NCBI RefSeq assembly: GCF_002135205.1
Contig: NZ_NEFZ01000004.1
Span: forward strand, 310,001-374,000
Direction of reading: 5' to 3'
Origin: Acinetobacter sp. ANC 4204
Lineage (GTDB): Bacteria > Pseudomonadota > Gammaproteobacteria > Pseudomonadales > Moraxellaceae
DNA length: 64,000 bases
Positions 1 to 7,618 of this stretch are shown here, piece by piece; position 1 is the stretch's first letter; each line of letters opens with the position of its first letter. A program made the position numbers and the translations under genes. The notes beneath the pieces were generated by a model. It was not told the origin of the DNA. It saw only the letters and a list, made by a program, of their open reading frames with translations, and made no database searches.

Positions 1-2277
1 AAAGTAAGGATCATTGTTTTTCTGTGCCCTTTCTCGCAGTTGATCCAACACTTCCATTTTCTGGGCTTTAGAGGAATGTAACTGTAAGCACAATTCACTC
101 AAGCCAATCTGTGTCAGACGACGGTAAACAACTTCAAGAGCAGCCATTTTTTCAGAAACAAATAATACAGATTTACCATCTGCCAAGCACTGCGAGATCA
201 TATTGGTAATGGTCTGAGACTTACCTGTACCTGGAGGACCTGATAGTACAAAAGTACGCCCCAATGCTGCTGACATAACCGCAGCTAACTGCGAGGAATC
301 AGAGGATAAAGGCGTGAATAATTGTTCTGGTTTATAGTCTTGATCGAGTTGAGCGGGCTGTGGAAATTCATCCTGTTTAATAAATGGTTCTCGTGGAGAT
401 TCAATAAGATGATTCACAACAGCTTGATTTTTGAGCTGATCCATACGTGATGAAAGATCAAGCCACATTAAATATTTTGAAAACGAGAACTGACCAATGG
501 CAGCCTCAGCCTTTACTTCCCATCCTGGGATATTCACGATAGCCTTACGTACAATATGTAGGATCTGATTGACATCAACTCCGGAATCATCTGTAGGTAA
601 TGGATTTAAGCCCGTAATATCAAGCTCAAAATCCTGCCTTAATAACTGTAATAATGTTGAGTTAAAACGTGGTTCATCATCATATATAAATAGTCGATAA
701 CCTGTTTTAGCAGTCTCACGGGTGATCTGCACAGGAATAAGCAATAGAGGAGCTTTGAAGGTGCGTTTCGAACGCTCTGATTCTTTCCACTCCAGAAATC
801 CAATCGCAAGAAATAGTGTATTCGCTCCGCCCTCTTCCAAAGCAGTACGTGAGGCACGGTAGACTTCGATAAGGCGCTTTTCTAACAAGGGTGTATCGAG
901 TGGACTAAACAATAATTTTCTGAACAGGCTCTCATCAACGTATTGATTAATATGCTGGCTTTCATTGTCACGCTGAACATCTTTTAGCGAGATACTATCA
1001 ACACCCTTGAATAAGAAGCCCTCTTGATTTGCCAACGCATCCTCAAGTTTACCCAGTGTTAGCTCAGAACACTGTAGTGGAATGCTGTAACGATTGTCTT
1101 TAAAGTTTAAGAGCTTGTTACGGAGACTTAGATCTAGTAAACGACGCAACCATCGGTCAACCCGTGTAGCTTTACTTTCAAGGGGGCGTTCAACATCATA
1201 AACAGGAATAGATGCGGGCGCCCAGTCAATCTCTTTTTCGTCCAGATGGTTTTTCTTTTCCTGATGTGCGGAGATCGGTTTAATGCCACGTAAGCGAGAC
1301 TGGCGAACATCAATCGCAATATAAAACTTATTCTGTCGGGATTCATCCTTAATGTATTGTTTTGCTGTTTCAAGCGCTGAAGCAAACTTCGCCTGTTGTG
1401 TGAGCAGCGTTGTTTCTATAAAAACAATCTCACCCAGATCATAACGTTTTCTTAATGCCTGAATATCATCAATGATTAAGTCAACATTCGGCGTCTCATT
1501 CAACCAGACACCGAGATAGGCATGCCCCTCTTCAATAATGATTAAGGTATCCAAGCCAATTTGTTCAGCCAAAGCACTTAACAGCATTGTTGTATCTAAA
1601 CAGCACGCCAATTTTTCTTCAAAAATCTGTTTTGCTAAACGTACCCGTTGTCCTGATTTTACAAAACTTGCTGGACTCACAATGTAATGAATATTTTGTA
1701 ATAATAAGGACTCCCATAGTGCATTCAACTGAGACAAGACAGAATCTCGATCTCGGTCTAGATATCCACTTAATGCACCCTGCTGTTTCATTTTTAAAAT
1801 TTCACTGGCCTTAACCAAAATTGGGCTGAGTGCTGAAGCATTAGGTTGTGAAAAACTCGCCAACAATTCTATGGGTTGGCATTCTCCACCCCATGTATTA
1901 ACAGTTAATAAATCAATTTCTACCTGTTGTTCTGCCAGCACTTCATCTCTTTCAGTCAACCAAACTACTTCAATGCTTCCTTTAATATTTTCAGGTAACT
2001 CTTGCAATTGTTTTGTATCAAACACTAATTTTGGCTTATCAAGAGCTAAAATTTGATTAGCCTCTAAATTTGCAATATAAATCGTATGTTCCTTAAAGCA
2101 TTCTGGATTAGAACGGATCAGTATCCGGGAATCAGAAATTATTTCAGTGGAAGATATTAGGATTTGTCGAATCAGGGGAACTGAATTTTGCTGCAAAACA
2201 AAATTCAAAGCTGAAGCACAATCAACATGTAGTGAATATTCAGAATGAGGCTGTTGTTTATTTTCAACTTCTAACAT
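1..2277 (-). CDS. DUF4011-type superfamily 1 helicase with transglutaminase-like segment (3' end outside window)
   Basis: One open frame runs from an ATG at 2277 to the window edge (759 codons, C-terminus missing). AGAAGGGGAAAATA precedes the ATG. Seen in the translation: a cysteine-histidine segment around residues 224-256 (CCLDTTMLL, then GHAYLGVWL; Cys225/226 and His252) like a transglutaminase fold; LLDLSLRNKLLNF near residue 380, the DUF4011 signature; and a Walker A GPPGTGKSQT at residue 680, the start of an Upf1-like helicase core. Proteins of this kind are very large, often end in nuclease domains and are recurrent in defence islands; which C-terminal domains follow cannot be seen. 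A role as an anti-phage ATPase is inference. A possible promoter TTGTGA-N17-TAAATA lies upstream. Confidence 0.85.
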   Translation of the reverse strand, partial: MLEVENKQQPHSEYSLHVDCASALNFVLQQNSVPLIRQILISSTEIISDSRILIRSNPECFKEHTIYIANLEANQILALDKPKLVFDTKQLQELPENIKGSIEVVWLTERDEVLAEQQVEIDLLTVNTWGGECQPIELLASFSQPNASALSPILVKASEILKMKQQGALSGYLDRDRDSVLSQLNALWESLLLQNIHYIVSPASFVKSGQRVRLAKQIFEEKLACCLDTTMLLSALAEQIGLDTLIIIEEGHAYLGVWLNETPNVDLIIDDIQALRKRYDLGEIVFIETTLLTQQAKFASALETAKQYIKDESRQNKFYIAIDVRQSRLRGIKPISAHQEKKNHLDEKEIDWAPASIPVYDVERPLESKATRVDRWLRRLLDLSLRNKLLNFKDNRYSIPLQCSELTLGKLEDALANQEGFLFKGVDSISLKDVQRDNESQHINQYVDESLFRKLLFSPLDTPLLEKRLIEVYRASRTALEEGGANTLFLAIGFLEWKESERSKRTFKAPLLLIPVQITRETAKTGYRLFIYDDEPRFNSTLLQLLRQDFELDITGLNPLPTDDSGVDVNQILHIVRKAIVNIPGWEVKAEAAIGQFSFSKYLMWLDLSSRMDQLKNQAVVNHLIESPREPFIKQDEFPQPAQLDQDYKPEQLFTPLSSDSSQLAAVMSAALGRTFVLSGPPGTGKSQTITNMISQCLADGKSVLFVSEKMAALEVVYRRLTQIGLSELCLQLHSSKAQKMEVLDQLRERAQKNNDPYF

Positions 2278-2433
2278 TATTTTCCCCTTCTCAATTTTAT
2301 TGAATCTAATAAAAGTTATGTTTGAAGAACAAAAATACATGATTAAGTGATTTATGTCTTATTTAAAAAATCTAACTTTAAGTCACAATTAACTTCATCC
2401 CAAAATTTAGTATCCTAACTATGTTGGTGGTCT

Positions 2434-3042
2434 TTATGAATTTTCAAAATCACTCATCAGCTTTTTGATCCATTTCGGCAAATCCGCTGAAAGTAACTTT
2501 TCATAATCTTCAGGTGATAACTCATTTTTGATCGCTTTGATGATCTTATAATTTACGATATTAGGTCCTAAATAGTACAACGCCGAGATCGCCATACCGA
2601 CTCTTTGACCTGCGTATTGGAGCAGTCGTTGATCACGCGTGTGTCTTAGTACCACATCCCCCCCAGCCAGTTTGAATCGCCTTGAACGACCACTTGTATG
2701 TAAGACATGATATAGCGGCACTTGGGTGCTTAGTCCTAAACGATTGGCACAATAGCCACCACTATGTTGAAACGTTTCACCCGTTAATCGAGTTATCGCA
2801 GCCAATACATCGTAGAGATCAGGAGGTAAAGCCCTTGGGGGATTAAAAAGTTTTGAGAATTTAACTTTATAGTAAATGTTAGGCACAACCCGACTGACCT
2901 CCCCCTGATCCAAATAGGGAGATAAAAAGCTTAAAAGCTGCTGCTTGGAAAGCGTGACACTGAAATCTTGAATAGAAAACACTGAGCCTGCTGCTAAGTT
3001 TTTCAATTCAGCGTCCAATCGTCTTTTAATAGATTCATCCAT
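2434..3042 (-). CDS. DUF6088 / AbiEi-antitoxin-like protein
   Basis: 202 aa. The N-terminal third looks like a winged helix (residues 10-55), followed by SGGYCANRLGLSTQVP and LRHTRDQRLL, which match the DUF6088 / type IV antitoxin AbiEi pattern (SGAYAANLLGLSTQVP, then RHT). Such proteins are transcriptional repressors that normally sit next to an AbiEii-type nucleotidyltransferase toxin. No nucleotidyltransferase gene is adjacent: downstream is the DUF4011 helicase, upstream a small Cys-rich protein. It may regulate the helicase gene, or be an antitoxin whose toxin has been lost. Family call fairly sure, role inferred. Confidence 0.7.
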   Translation of the reverse strand: MDESIKRRLDAELKNLAAGSVFSIQDFSVTLSKQQLLSFLSPYLDQGEVSRVVPNIYYKVKFSKLFNPPRALPPDLYDVLAAITRLTGETFQHSGGYCANRLGLSTQVPLYHVLHTSGRSRRFKLAGGDVVLRHTRDQRLLQYAGQRVGMAISALYYLGPNIVNYKIIKAIKNELSPEDYEKLLSADLPKWIKKLMSDFENS

Positions 3043-3068
3043 AAGCCAAACTCATCATTTTGACATCT

Positions 3069-3350
3069 TTATTTGCGACCAAACTTTTCTAATGCAGCTT
3101 CATTAAAATCATCATTAAACATCTGCCTCACCCGATGTTCTCTTTTTAACGTTGCGAGAGTCGCGAAGAAACACGCCTCACATAAAAACAGTTCATAGAG
3201 TTCTCCCTCATGCTTCGACCCTTTGCTCCAATATGAGGACAGTACGCCATGGTTCAGTTGCGTGGATACCAGACATACATCACATGAAAAATCTATCACT
3301 TGCAATAGCTCTTCATCTTGTTCTAAGTCTTTATATTCTTTGCTTTCCAC
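3069..3350 (-). CDS. Small protein with two CxxC pairs, function unknown
   Basis: 93 aa, acidic N-terminus. Two cysteine pairs, CDVC and CEAC about 30 residues apart, could bind zinc, followed by a basic helix LKREHRVRQMF. It ends 26 bp before the DUF6088 gene and is probably co-transcribed with it. I do not recognise the family; the layout suits a small zinc-ribbon accessory protein. Confidence 0.6.
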   Translation of the reverse strand: MESKEYKDLEQDEELLQVIDFSCDVCLVSTQLNHGVLSSYWSKGSKHEGELYELFLCEACFFATLATLKREHRVRQMFNDDFNEAALEKFGRK

Positions 3351-3380
3351 ATTTGCCTCCTCATTTTTTGTTCTCTGTGA

Positions 3381-3626
3381 TTATTTTAGTGCCTGATGCA
3401 AAGCAATCAGGATCTCACCCTCTTGGCATTCACTGGGTGGAGGTAAAGTCCGATCCTCTTCACGATAGAAGTCCACACTGGTAAACAGTGCATCTTTGGC
3501 CATCTGTAACGCATCCTCGAAATTGTCACCACAAGTCATTGCTTCTGGAATATCACGAAAAGAGACGTTATAAGCTTGCCCTTCTTGTTCGAATTTTGCT
3601 GGATAAAACACTGGATTACACACCAT
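3381..3626 (-). CDS. HicB-like antitoxin domain protein, no HicA seen
   Basis: 81 aa. The N-terminus has the HicB partial RNase-H fold pattern: FYPAKFEQEGQAYNVSFRD, then IPEAMTCGDNFEDAL (HicB consensus: D-x-P-g-c-x-t-x-G-d-t-x-e-E-A). It stops soon after this domain and has no C-terminal DNA-binding helix. HicB normally pairs with a HicA mRNA interferase of about 60 aa immediately upstream. The 95 bp upstream and the 30 bp downstream hold no HicA, so this is an orphan. A solitary HicB-fold protein may be a leftover antitoxin or act on a distant toxin. Confidence 0.65.
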   Translation of the reverse strand: MVCNPVFYPAKFEQEGQAYNVSFRDIPEAMTCGDNFEDALQMAKDALFTSVDFYREEDRTLPPPSECQEGEILIALHQALK

Positions 3627-3721
3627 GATTGAATTCCTTTAAATACTGATCGAACTATTCATTTCTTGCTGTTAAACCCCTGCCTGAGCAAAGGCTTAGT
3701 ATGTTCATTGTTTTAATGGCC

Positions 3722-4105
3722 TTATCTAAAATAATAACCCAGCGTATCGTCTTTTGAGTCTCCCCACCCTGTCCAGATCTGAATGAGTTCTACATAATCC
3801 TGATTGATGCTTTTGACCTTGTATAAAAAGCTACGGGGTGGAGAGGTCTCATTGAGGCGTACTTTTTCAATTAAGATAAAGGTCTTGTCATCCAACCATC
3901 TGACTCTAAGTGGCATCGGATCCTGACATTGTCCCAGTTCTGCATACATCGCCGCATCTTTCCCATTTTTGGAGAAGGACAAGCCGGCACATTGAACATC
4001 AGGGATATCCATCACCAGACGCTTCCCGATCAGGCTTTCTTTGGCGCCCGCACAAGCCCAGCTTGAGAGGCTGAGACAGAGTCCTGCTAAAAATATTTTT
4101 TTCAT
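3722..4105 (-). CDS. Small secreted protein, function unknown
   Basis: 127 aa with a clear signal peptide: MKK, hydrophobic LAGLCLSLSSWACA, likely cleavage after ACA near residue 20. The mature part is rich in beta-type residues, has two cysteines (VQCAG, LGQCQ) that may form a disulphide, and ends in an aromatic tail (GYYFR). Probably periplasmic. It lies between hicB and the CAP-domain lipoprotein, all leftward. No family recognised. Confidence 0.6.
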   Translation of the reverse strand: MKKIFLAGLCLSLSSWACAGAKESLIGKRLVMDIPDVQCAGLSFSKNGKDAAMYAELGQCQDPMPLRVRWLDDKTFILIEKVRLNETSPPRSFLYKVKSINQDYVELIQIWTGWGDSKDDTLGYYFR

Positions 4106-4187
4106 GACGTTACTCTTTCTTTATTGAGTTGAAGCGGCTTAGAACACATCGCCAATAAAGCCACACTGTAATATGTACTGTGACGGA

Positions 4188-5531
4188 TCAATTGGATGCT
4201 TCTCCTGAAGAGCGTTGTTCACTAGACTGATCATCAACTTTAAACCAGTAGGTATAATCCTCAACTTTTCCATCCACCAATACATTCTGCACCTGAACGT
4301 CATAGATCACGTTGTATTCCATTGCGCTAAAATGGAATTGCAGATTATTGGCCAATAAACCATAGCTGATATTGTCATACTGGATGTTGCTGATCATTTG
4401 GATTTGCTGATTGTCCCGTCTCGTCACGACCAGCTTTGCCTGTGAAAAATCCACCGTATTGTTGGCATAGGCATTTTGTGGATTGACTAAAATCGACAGG
4501 GATAAAGGTTCAGTTTTTGAAAAGAATTTCTTCGGATACACATGATACGGATAGGCAATCACCCCTTTCGGCATCGTGGTGCTTAAGCTTTGTGATGCAT
4601 AGGGATAGACCACTTTCATGGCCGCCCCTAAGATGGTCGCTACGCTTTTAGCCTCAGTATTGGAGACCTCGCCATAGGCGGTTTTGCTCAGAAATGGGCT
4701 CAAGATATGACGTCGATGGCCAATACTGCTCGAGTTTTTTTCAATCAACCAATTGATCACATGGGTATCTGCACCGTAGCTGACTAAAGGCTGATAGGCT
4801 TGAATAAAGTTCAAGTTGGATGTTGAAGTCCCTTGATAGCCAATATCACTAAAACAACGCCACGTTCCATCTGGATAATGTGAAGTCTTTTCATTCACCG
4901 CCAGTAACATAGAGGCTTGCATCATCTGGTCTTCATAAGCCTGGTCATAGCGAACTTTCGGCAGATGGTGTAAGGCACGAATCTCATTCAATGTATTGAT
5001 AAACAGTTGCCGCTCCGCCTCACTGGGTCTTCCTGCCTGACAGGCATTCAGATCTTTATGTTCCTCTGCTTGCGCCTCGATGACATCCACCACCATTATG
5101 CTATTCAGAGGCAGAATCTGTGATGTTCCCGCCTGTGTCAGTTTTAAACTACATTTGCCCACATCAAGGACTTTTAACTCGCCTTGTGCAAAGTCACAAA
5201 TATTCGGACTTTCACTGCTAAAACGAATAGTCAGATCTTGATCCGTCTTCCGATTGAACTGATAGGTCTGACCTTTGAGAAAGCGATGGATCTGTAAGGG
5301 TTCAAAGCGTTGTGCTGTCTTGTTTTTACAAACTCCTTCTTGCAGATATTGCGTTTCAGAACACGTCACAGGTTGAGGTGATGTACCGCCATTGTTTGAA
5401 TCCTCTGCTCCACCAGCACCTCCACTAGAACTTGAACCACCACCGCCACATCCGATCATCGCCATACTGATGGCCAGCATCAAGGTGTTGGCTCTAATGG
5501 ATGGCGTCCACTTTTTTGAATGTTTCATCAT
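4188..5531 (-). CDS. CAP/SCP-domain lipoprotein
   Basis: 447 aa. The N-terminus is a type II signal: basic start, hydrophobic segment and lipobox MIGC with the lipidated Cys at residue 28, then a Gly/Ser linker. The CAP domain occupies roughly residues 165-310: LFINTLNEIRALHHLP, then HYPDGTWRCFSDIGYQG, then HVINWLIEKNSSSIGHRRH, where the paired histidines match the CAP metal-site layout. C-terminal of it is a beta-rich domain of about 130 residues. Expected to be anchored in the outer membrane facing the periplasm or surface. Bacterial CAP proteins have few assigned activities. It is one of several cargo genes on the left arm of element 0. Confidence 0.75.
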   Translation of the reverse strand: MMKHSKKWTPSIRANTLMLAISMAMIGCGGGGSSSSGGAGGAEDSNNGGTSPQPVTCSETQYLQEGVCKNKTAQRFEPLQIHRFLKGQTYQFNRKTDQDLTIRFSSESPNICDFAQGELKVLDVGKCSLKLTQAGTSQILPLNSIMVVDVIEAQAEEHKDLNACQAGRPSEAERQLFINTLNEIRALHHLPKVRYDQAYEDQMMQASMLLAVNEKTSHYPDGTWRCFSDIGYQGTSTSNLNFIQAYQPLVSYGADTHVINWLIEKNSSSIGHRRHILSPFLSKTAYGEVSNTEAKSVATILGAAMKVVYPYASQSLSTTMPKGVIAYPYHVYPKKFFSKTEPLSLSILVNPQNAYANNTVDFSQAKLVVTRRDNQQIQMISNIQYDNISYGLLANNLQFHFSAMEYNVIYDVQVQNVLVDGKVEDYTYWFKVDDQSSEQRSSGEASN

Positions 5532-5557
5532 TTTATTCGCCCTCTTATGCTTAGTTT

Positions 5558-6166
5558 TTATTGGTAATGATCAGCCGATAGCAGTTGGCGGATTTCGCTG
5601 GCCATTTTAGGGCTACGCCAAGGAAACAACACTTTGAGGCAGTAATGCGGTTTGAATGGGTCGCGTGTTCCAATATTGACTTGGTATTCTCTTTTGACTG
5701 GGCTGCGATGTTCGTGATGGCGAATATGCGTTCCTGTCATCGGATTGCTGGTGACTGTGCTGGAATAAGACACTTTGTCTTCAACTAAGTTGAAGTGGCC
5801 AACCGAAGTAATATAGTCAAATGGGTATTTCACTAAGCGTTGTTCTGGTTCATCAAACAGAATGATGGTTTTATGCTGACTGTTAATCCAGACTCCACGA
5901 TTGTGATAATTAAACTGTTCACCTTGGCGCGTCAGTTGCTCCGTCATACCTGCAAAGTAAGTATTTCCATATGTATAGAAGTAATAAGTGATCACAAACC
6001 ACAACAGCCAGATGCCAAAGAATAGATAGCCAAACCAGCCAAAGGAAAACACTTTAGCAATAATTAAAAAGATGACGATCGGCACCACGATGCACTTTAC
6101 AAAGACTTTGGATTTTGGTGGGCGATTTTCGATTGGAATGATTTTTGGTTGAGTGAATTCAGACAT
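5558..6166 (-). CDS. Inner-membrane protein, function unknown
   Basis: 202 aa from the ATG at 6166, chosen because GCGGGGAACA sits just upstream; a start 33 nt further out is possible but has no good ribosome site. Two transmembrane helices lie near residues 25-45 and 48-68, followed by a cytoplasmic beta-rich part and a histidine-rich stretch (TGTHIRHHEHR) near residue 150. I do not recognise the family. It is the first full-length gene downstream of the leftward antisense-RNA switch and its 28-residue peptide, so that switch may control it. Confidence 0.6.
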   Translation of the reverse strand: MSEFTQPKIIPIENRPPKSKVFVKCIVVPIVIFLIIAKVFSFGWFGYLFFGIWLLWFVITYYFYTYGNTYFAGMTEQLTRQGEQFNYHNRGVWINSQHKTIILFDEPEQRLVKYPFDYITSVGHFNLVEDKVSYSSTVTSNPMTGTHIRHHEHRSPVKREYQVNIGTRDPFKPHYCLKVLFPWRSPKMASEIRQLLSADHYQ

Positions 6167-6300
6167 CATTGTTCCCCGCATGTTCAATGCAATTGACAAT
6201 CACCAGGGGATATAAAAATAAGTATTTTTTTATAGGCGTGATTGAGCCATCCACCTTAGAGATTGTTCGTATAAAAATGTTTTTTAATACCGCTTAAAAA

Positions 6301-6387
6301 TTAAAAGCAGTGCGGTATGCCCTGTTGAATGACACAACAAGGTTGAGTGGGTGCGGCGACACAATATAGAAAAGATGGGTACAGCAT
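6301..6387 (-). CDS. 28-residue peptide under antisense-RNA control
   Basis: Short frame from ATG 6387 to TAA 6301, beginning MLYPSFLYC and containing a CC pair (PTQPCCVIQQG). It has a near-perfect ribosome site, AGGAG, 6 nt before the ATG. That site lies inside the sequence complementary to the antisense RNA described at 6394-6605, which argues that translation here is the regulated event. In P4 the equivalent position is held by kil, in P1 by icd. The peptide has no recognisable homology to either. Confidence 0.55.
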   Translation of the reverse strand: MLYPSFLYCVAAPTQPCCVIQQGIPHCF

Positions 6388-6393
6388 GAGAAG

Positions 6394-6605
6394 CTCCTAG
6401 ATGTAATAGAAGTTCTACCAAATTACTGCTAAATAATGGTGGCAGAACGAAAAGGGGTTAGCAGACTGATCATCTAGGAATCAGCACACCCGAAAGTGTC
6501 CCCCTTCCGTCCTACCATAGAAAAAAAGGGGGGACGTGAAGATTCCCACATTCAGTTTATATCCAAAAATATAAACCTCATGTGCTAGATGAATCGGTCT
6601 GCTAA
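6394..6605 (-). ncRNA. P4 CI / P1 c4-type antisense RNA switch A (leftward)
   Basis: Core RNA about 6458-6520 on the minus strand: starts near CTATGGTAGG, has a hairpin GGACACTTTCGGGTGTGC, and ends CCTAGATGATCAGTCTGC. Its 3' segment (6458-6478) is complementary to two flanking copies: upstream 6585-6605 (TTAGCAGACCGATTCATCTAG) and downstream 6394-6432 (TTAGCAG, then CATCTAGGAG). The downstream copy contains the AGGAG ribosome site of the 28-residue peptide. The order target, antisense RNA, target plus ribosome site is that of phage P4 immunity (seqA, seqB/CI, seqC) and of P1 c4. Internal hairpins include GTTTATAT/ATATAAAC at 6555-6576. Confidence 0.7.
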
Positions 6606-6732
6606 AACCGACTGGCAATGTAGGCCAGCGAGCTCATATTAGATTTATCCAGCGCTTTAGTCAATTTCGCGATACGATAAAATTCACATGATAGGCTTGA
6701 ATGAGTTCAGTTAAGTTGTTGATTTCGTCCAT
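6604..6732 (-). pseudogene. Small ORF split by a one-base frameshift
   Basis: From ATG 6732 one frame reads MDEINNLTELIQAYHV and stops at 6661. Shifting one base at about 6686 continues EFYRIAKLTKALDKSN and on to a TAG at 6604. Joined, they give a coherent helical peptide of about 42 residues, so a single-base deletion in an old small gene is likely. The stop falls inside the upstream target of antisense switch A. No family recognised. Confidence 0.4.
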
Positions 6733-7008
6733 AAGCTCAAATTAAAACCATCGATGGGCTCATTTTGATGCTATGGATCAGTCTAAAATGAACTGTTCTT
6801 CTTTAATAAAATAAATGAATAAAATGATTGAATAGATCTTCACCAAACATTCATTTTTTTAAGTGGATCTGAAGCAAAGCCCTGCTGGATCAAACGACAT
6901 ACTACTGTTCATCATAGGTAAACCCAGCCGTCAGACTTCCCCAATAACTAAAGCTTAATCAACGAATTAATGAAATGTTGCGTTTTGTAAAAATAATCAA
7001 ATACAGCA

Positions 7009-7038
7009 TTGACAGTTCAAGGGATACGCAGATAAGCT
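7009..7038 (+). promoter_or_regulatory. Possible promoter for switch B and the replication-like operon
   Basis: TTGACA at 7009-7014, then 17-18 nt, then ATAAGCT (7032-7038). The -35 box is perfect, the -10 box weak. It lies 33 bp upstream of the first target copy of switch B. Confidence 0.4.
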
Positions 7039-7070
7039 TATAAGACACAGCAAAATCTGTGTTCAGGCGT

Positions 7071-7268
7071 GAGAACCTGATACAATCTAGGTGCAAATTA
7101 ATGTCGCACTCGCGGCTATTTTTTTGTCTACTGTTTAGCAGTCGTTATGGCAGCTTGATAGGGCAACCGTAAGGTTGGCTGATCCTAGATTCAGTATTCT
7201 CACCCCTGTCTCGCTGCCACCATTACCGTGAGAAGTAATGCTGGTAAGTATTCAAAACTTATCTAGGA
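7071..7268 (+). ncRNA. P4 CI / P1 c4-type antisense RNA switch B (rightward)
   Basis: Core RNA about 7144-7204: TTATGGCAGCTTG, hairpin GGCAACCGTAAGGTTGGC, end CCTAGATTCAGTATTCTC (7184-7201). Complementary targets flank it: 7071-7091 (GAGAACCTGATACAATCTAG) and 7230-7268 (GAGAA, then ATCTAGGA). The AGGA of the second is the ribosome site of the gene starting at 7277. A 23-codon frame (7101-7172, MSHSRLFFCLL...) and a hairpin-plus-T-run (GTCGCACTCGCGGC, TATTTTTTT) lie between the first target and the core, as expected for a translated leader with early termination. It mirrors switch A on the opposite strand. Confidence 0.7.
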
Positions 7269-7276
7269 CCACTGCT

Positions 7277-7618
7277 ATGAACGCTACTTTTCATGGTGCA
7301 TACACTTGCACATCTAAAAAACAAGCCTCTCAACTGATTGTTGAACTCGCCAAAAGCATTTCAAATCCCCAGCGTCAAACTTTAACCCATCTTTATCAAG
7401 CACTCGATACTGCAGACTCCTTGCTGACCGAGCTTGAGCATGCGCATCAGATTATTCGTCAATGCATGCGCCAGATGAATGATGAACAAATCGCTGAAGT
7501 CGCAAAACTCAATCAAAATAATCATACCCCTTCGCTCTGGGCATTCCGTACCCATCAACGTCAAAACCTGATTGAACGTGCTGAGCGTCTTTTGGGAGCA
7601 CGTTATGTCCAAGCATAA
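7277..7618 (+). CDS. Small helical protein, first gene after switch B
   Basis: 113 aa from ATG 7277, chosen because CTAGGACC lies 8 nt upstream; an ATG at 7238 is in frame but lacks a ribosome site and lies inside the antisense target. Mostly helical, begins MNATFHGAYTCTSKKQA, and has a basic C-terminus (FRTHQRQNLIERAERLL). It overlaps the next gene by 14 bp, so the two are translationally coupled. No family recognised. Its place suits an accessory or regulator of the replication-like protein. Confidence 0.6.
   Translation: MNATFHGAYTCTSKKQASQLIVELAKSISNPQRQTLTHLYQALDTADSLLTELEHAHQIIRQCMRQMNDEQIAEVAKLNQNNHTPSLWAFRTHQRQNLIERAERLLGARYVQA

Noticed and set aside
639..1385. Two short leftward frames in the first 1.4 kb
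   Set aside because: They are in a different frame from the 759-codon helicase gene that runs through the whole region.
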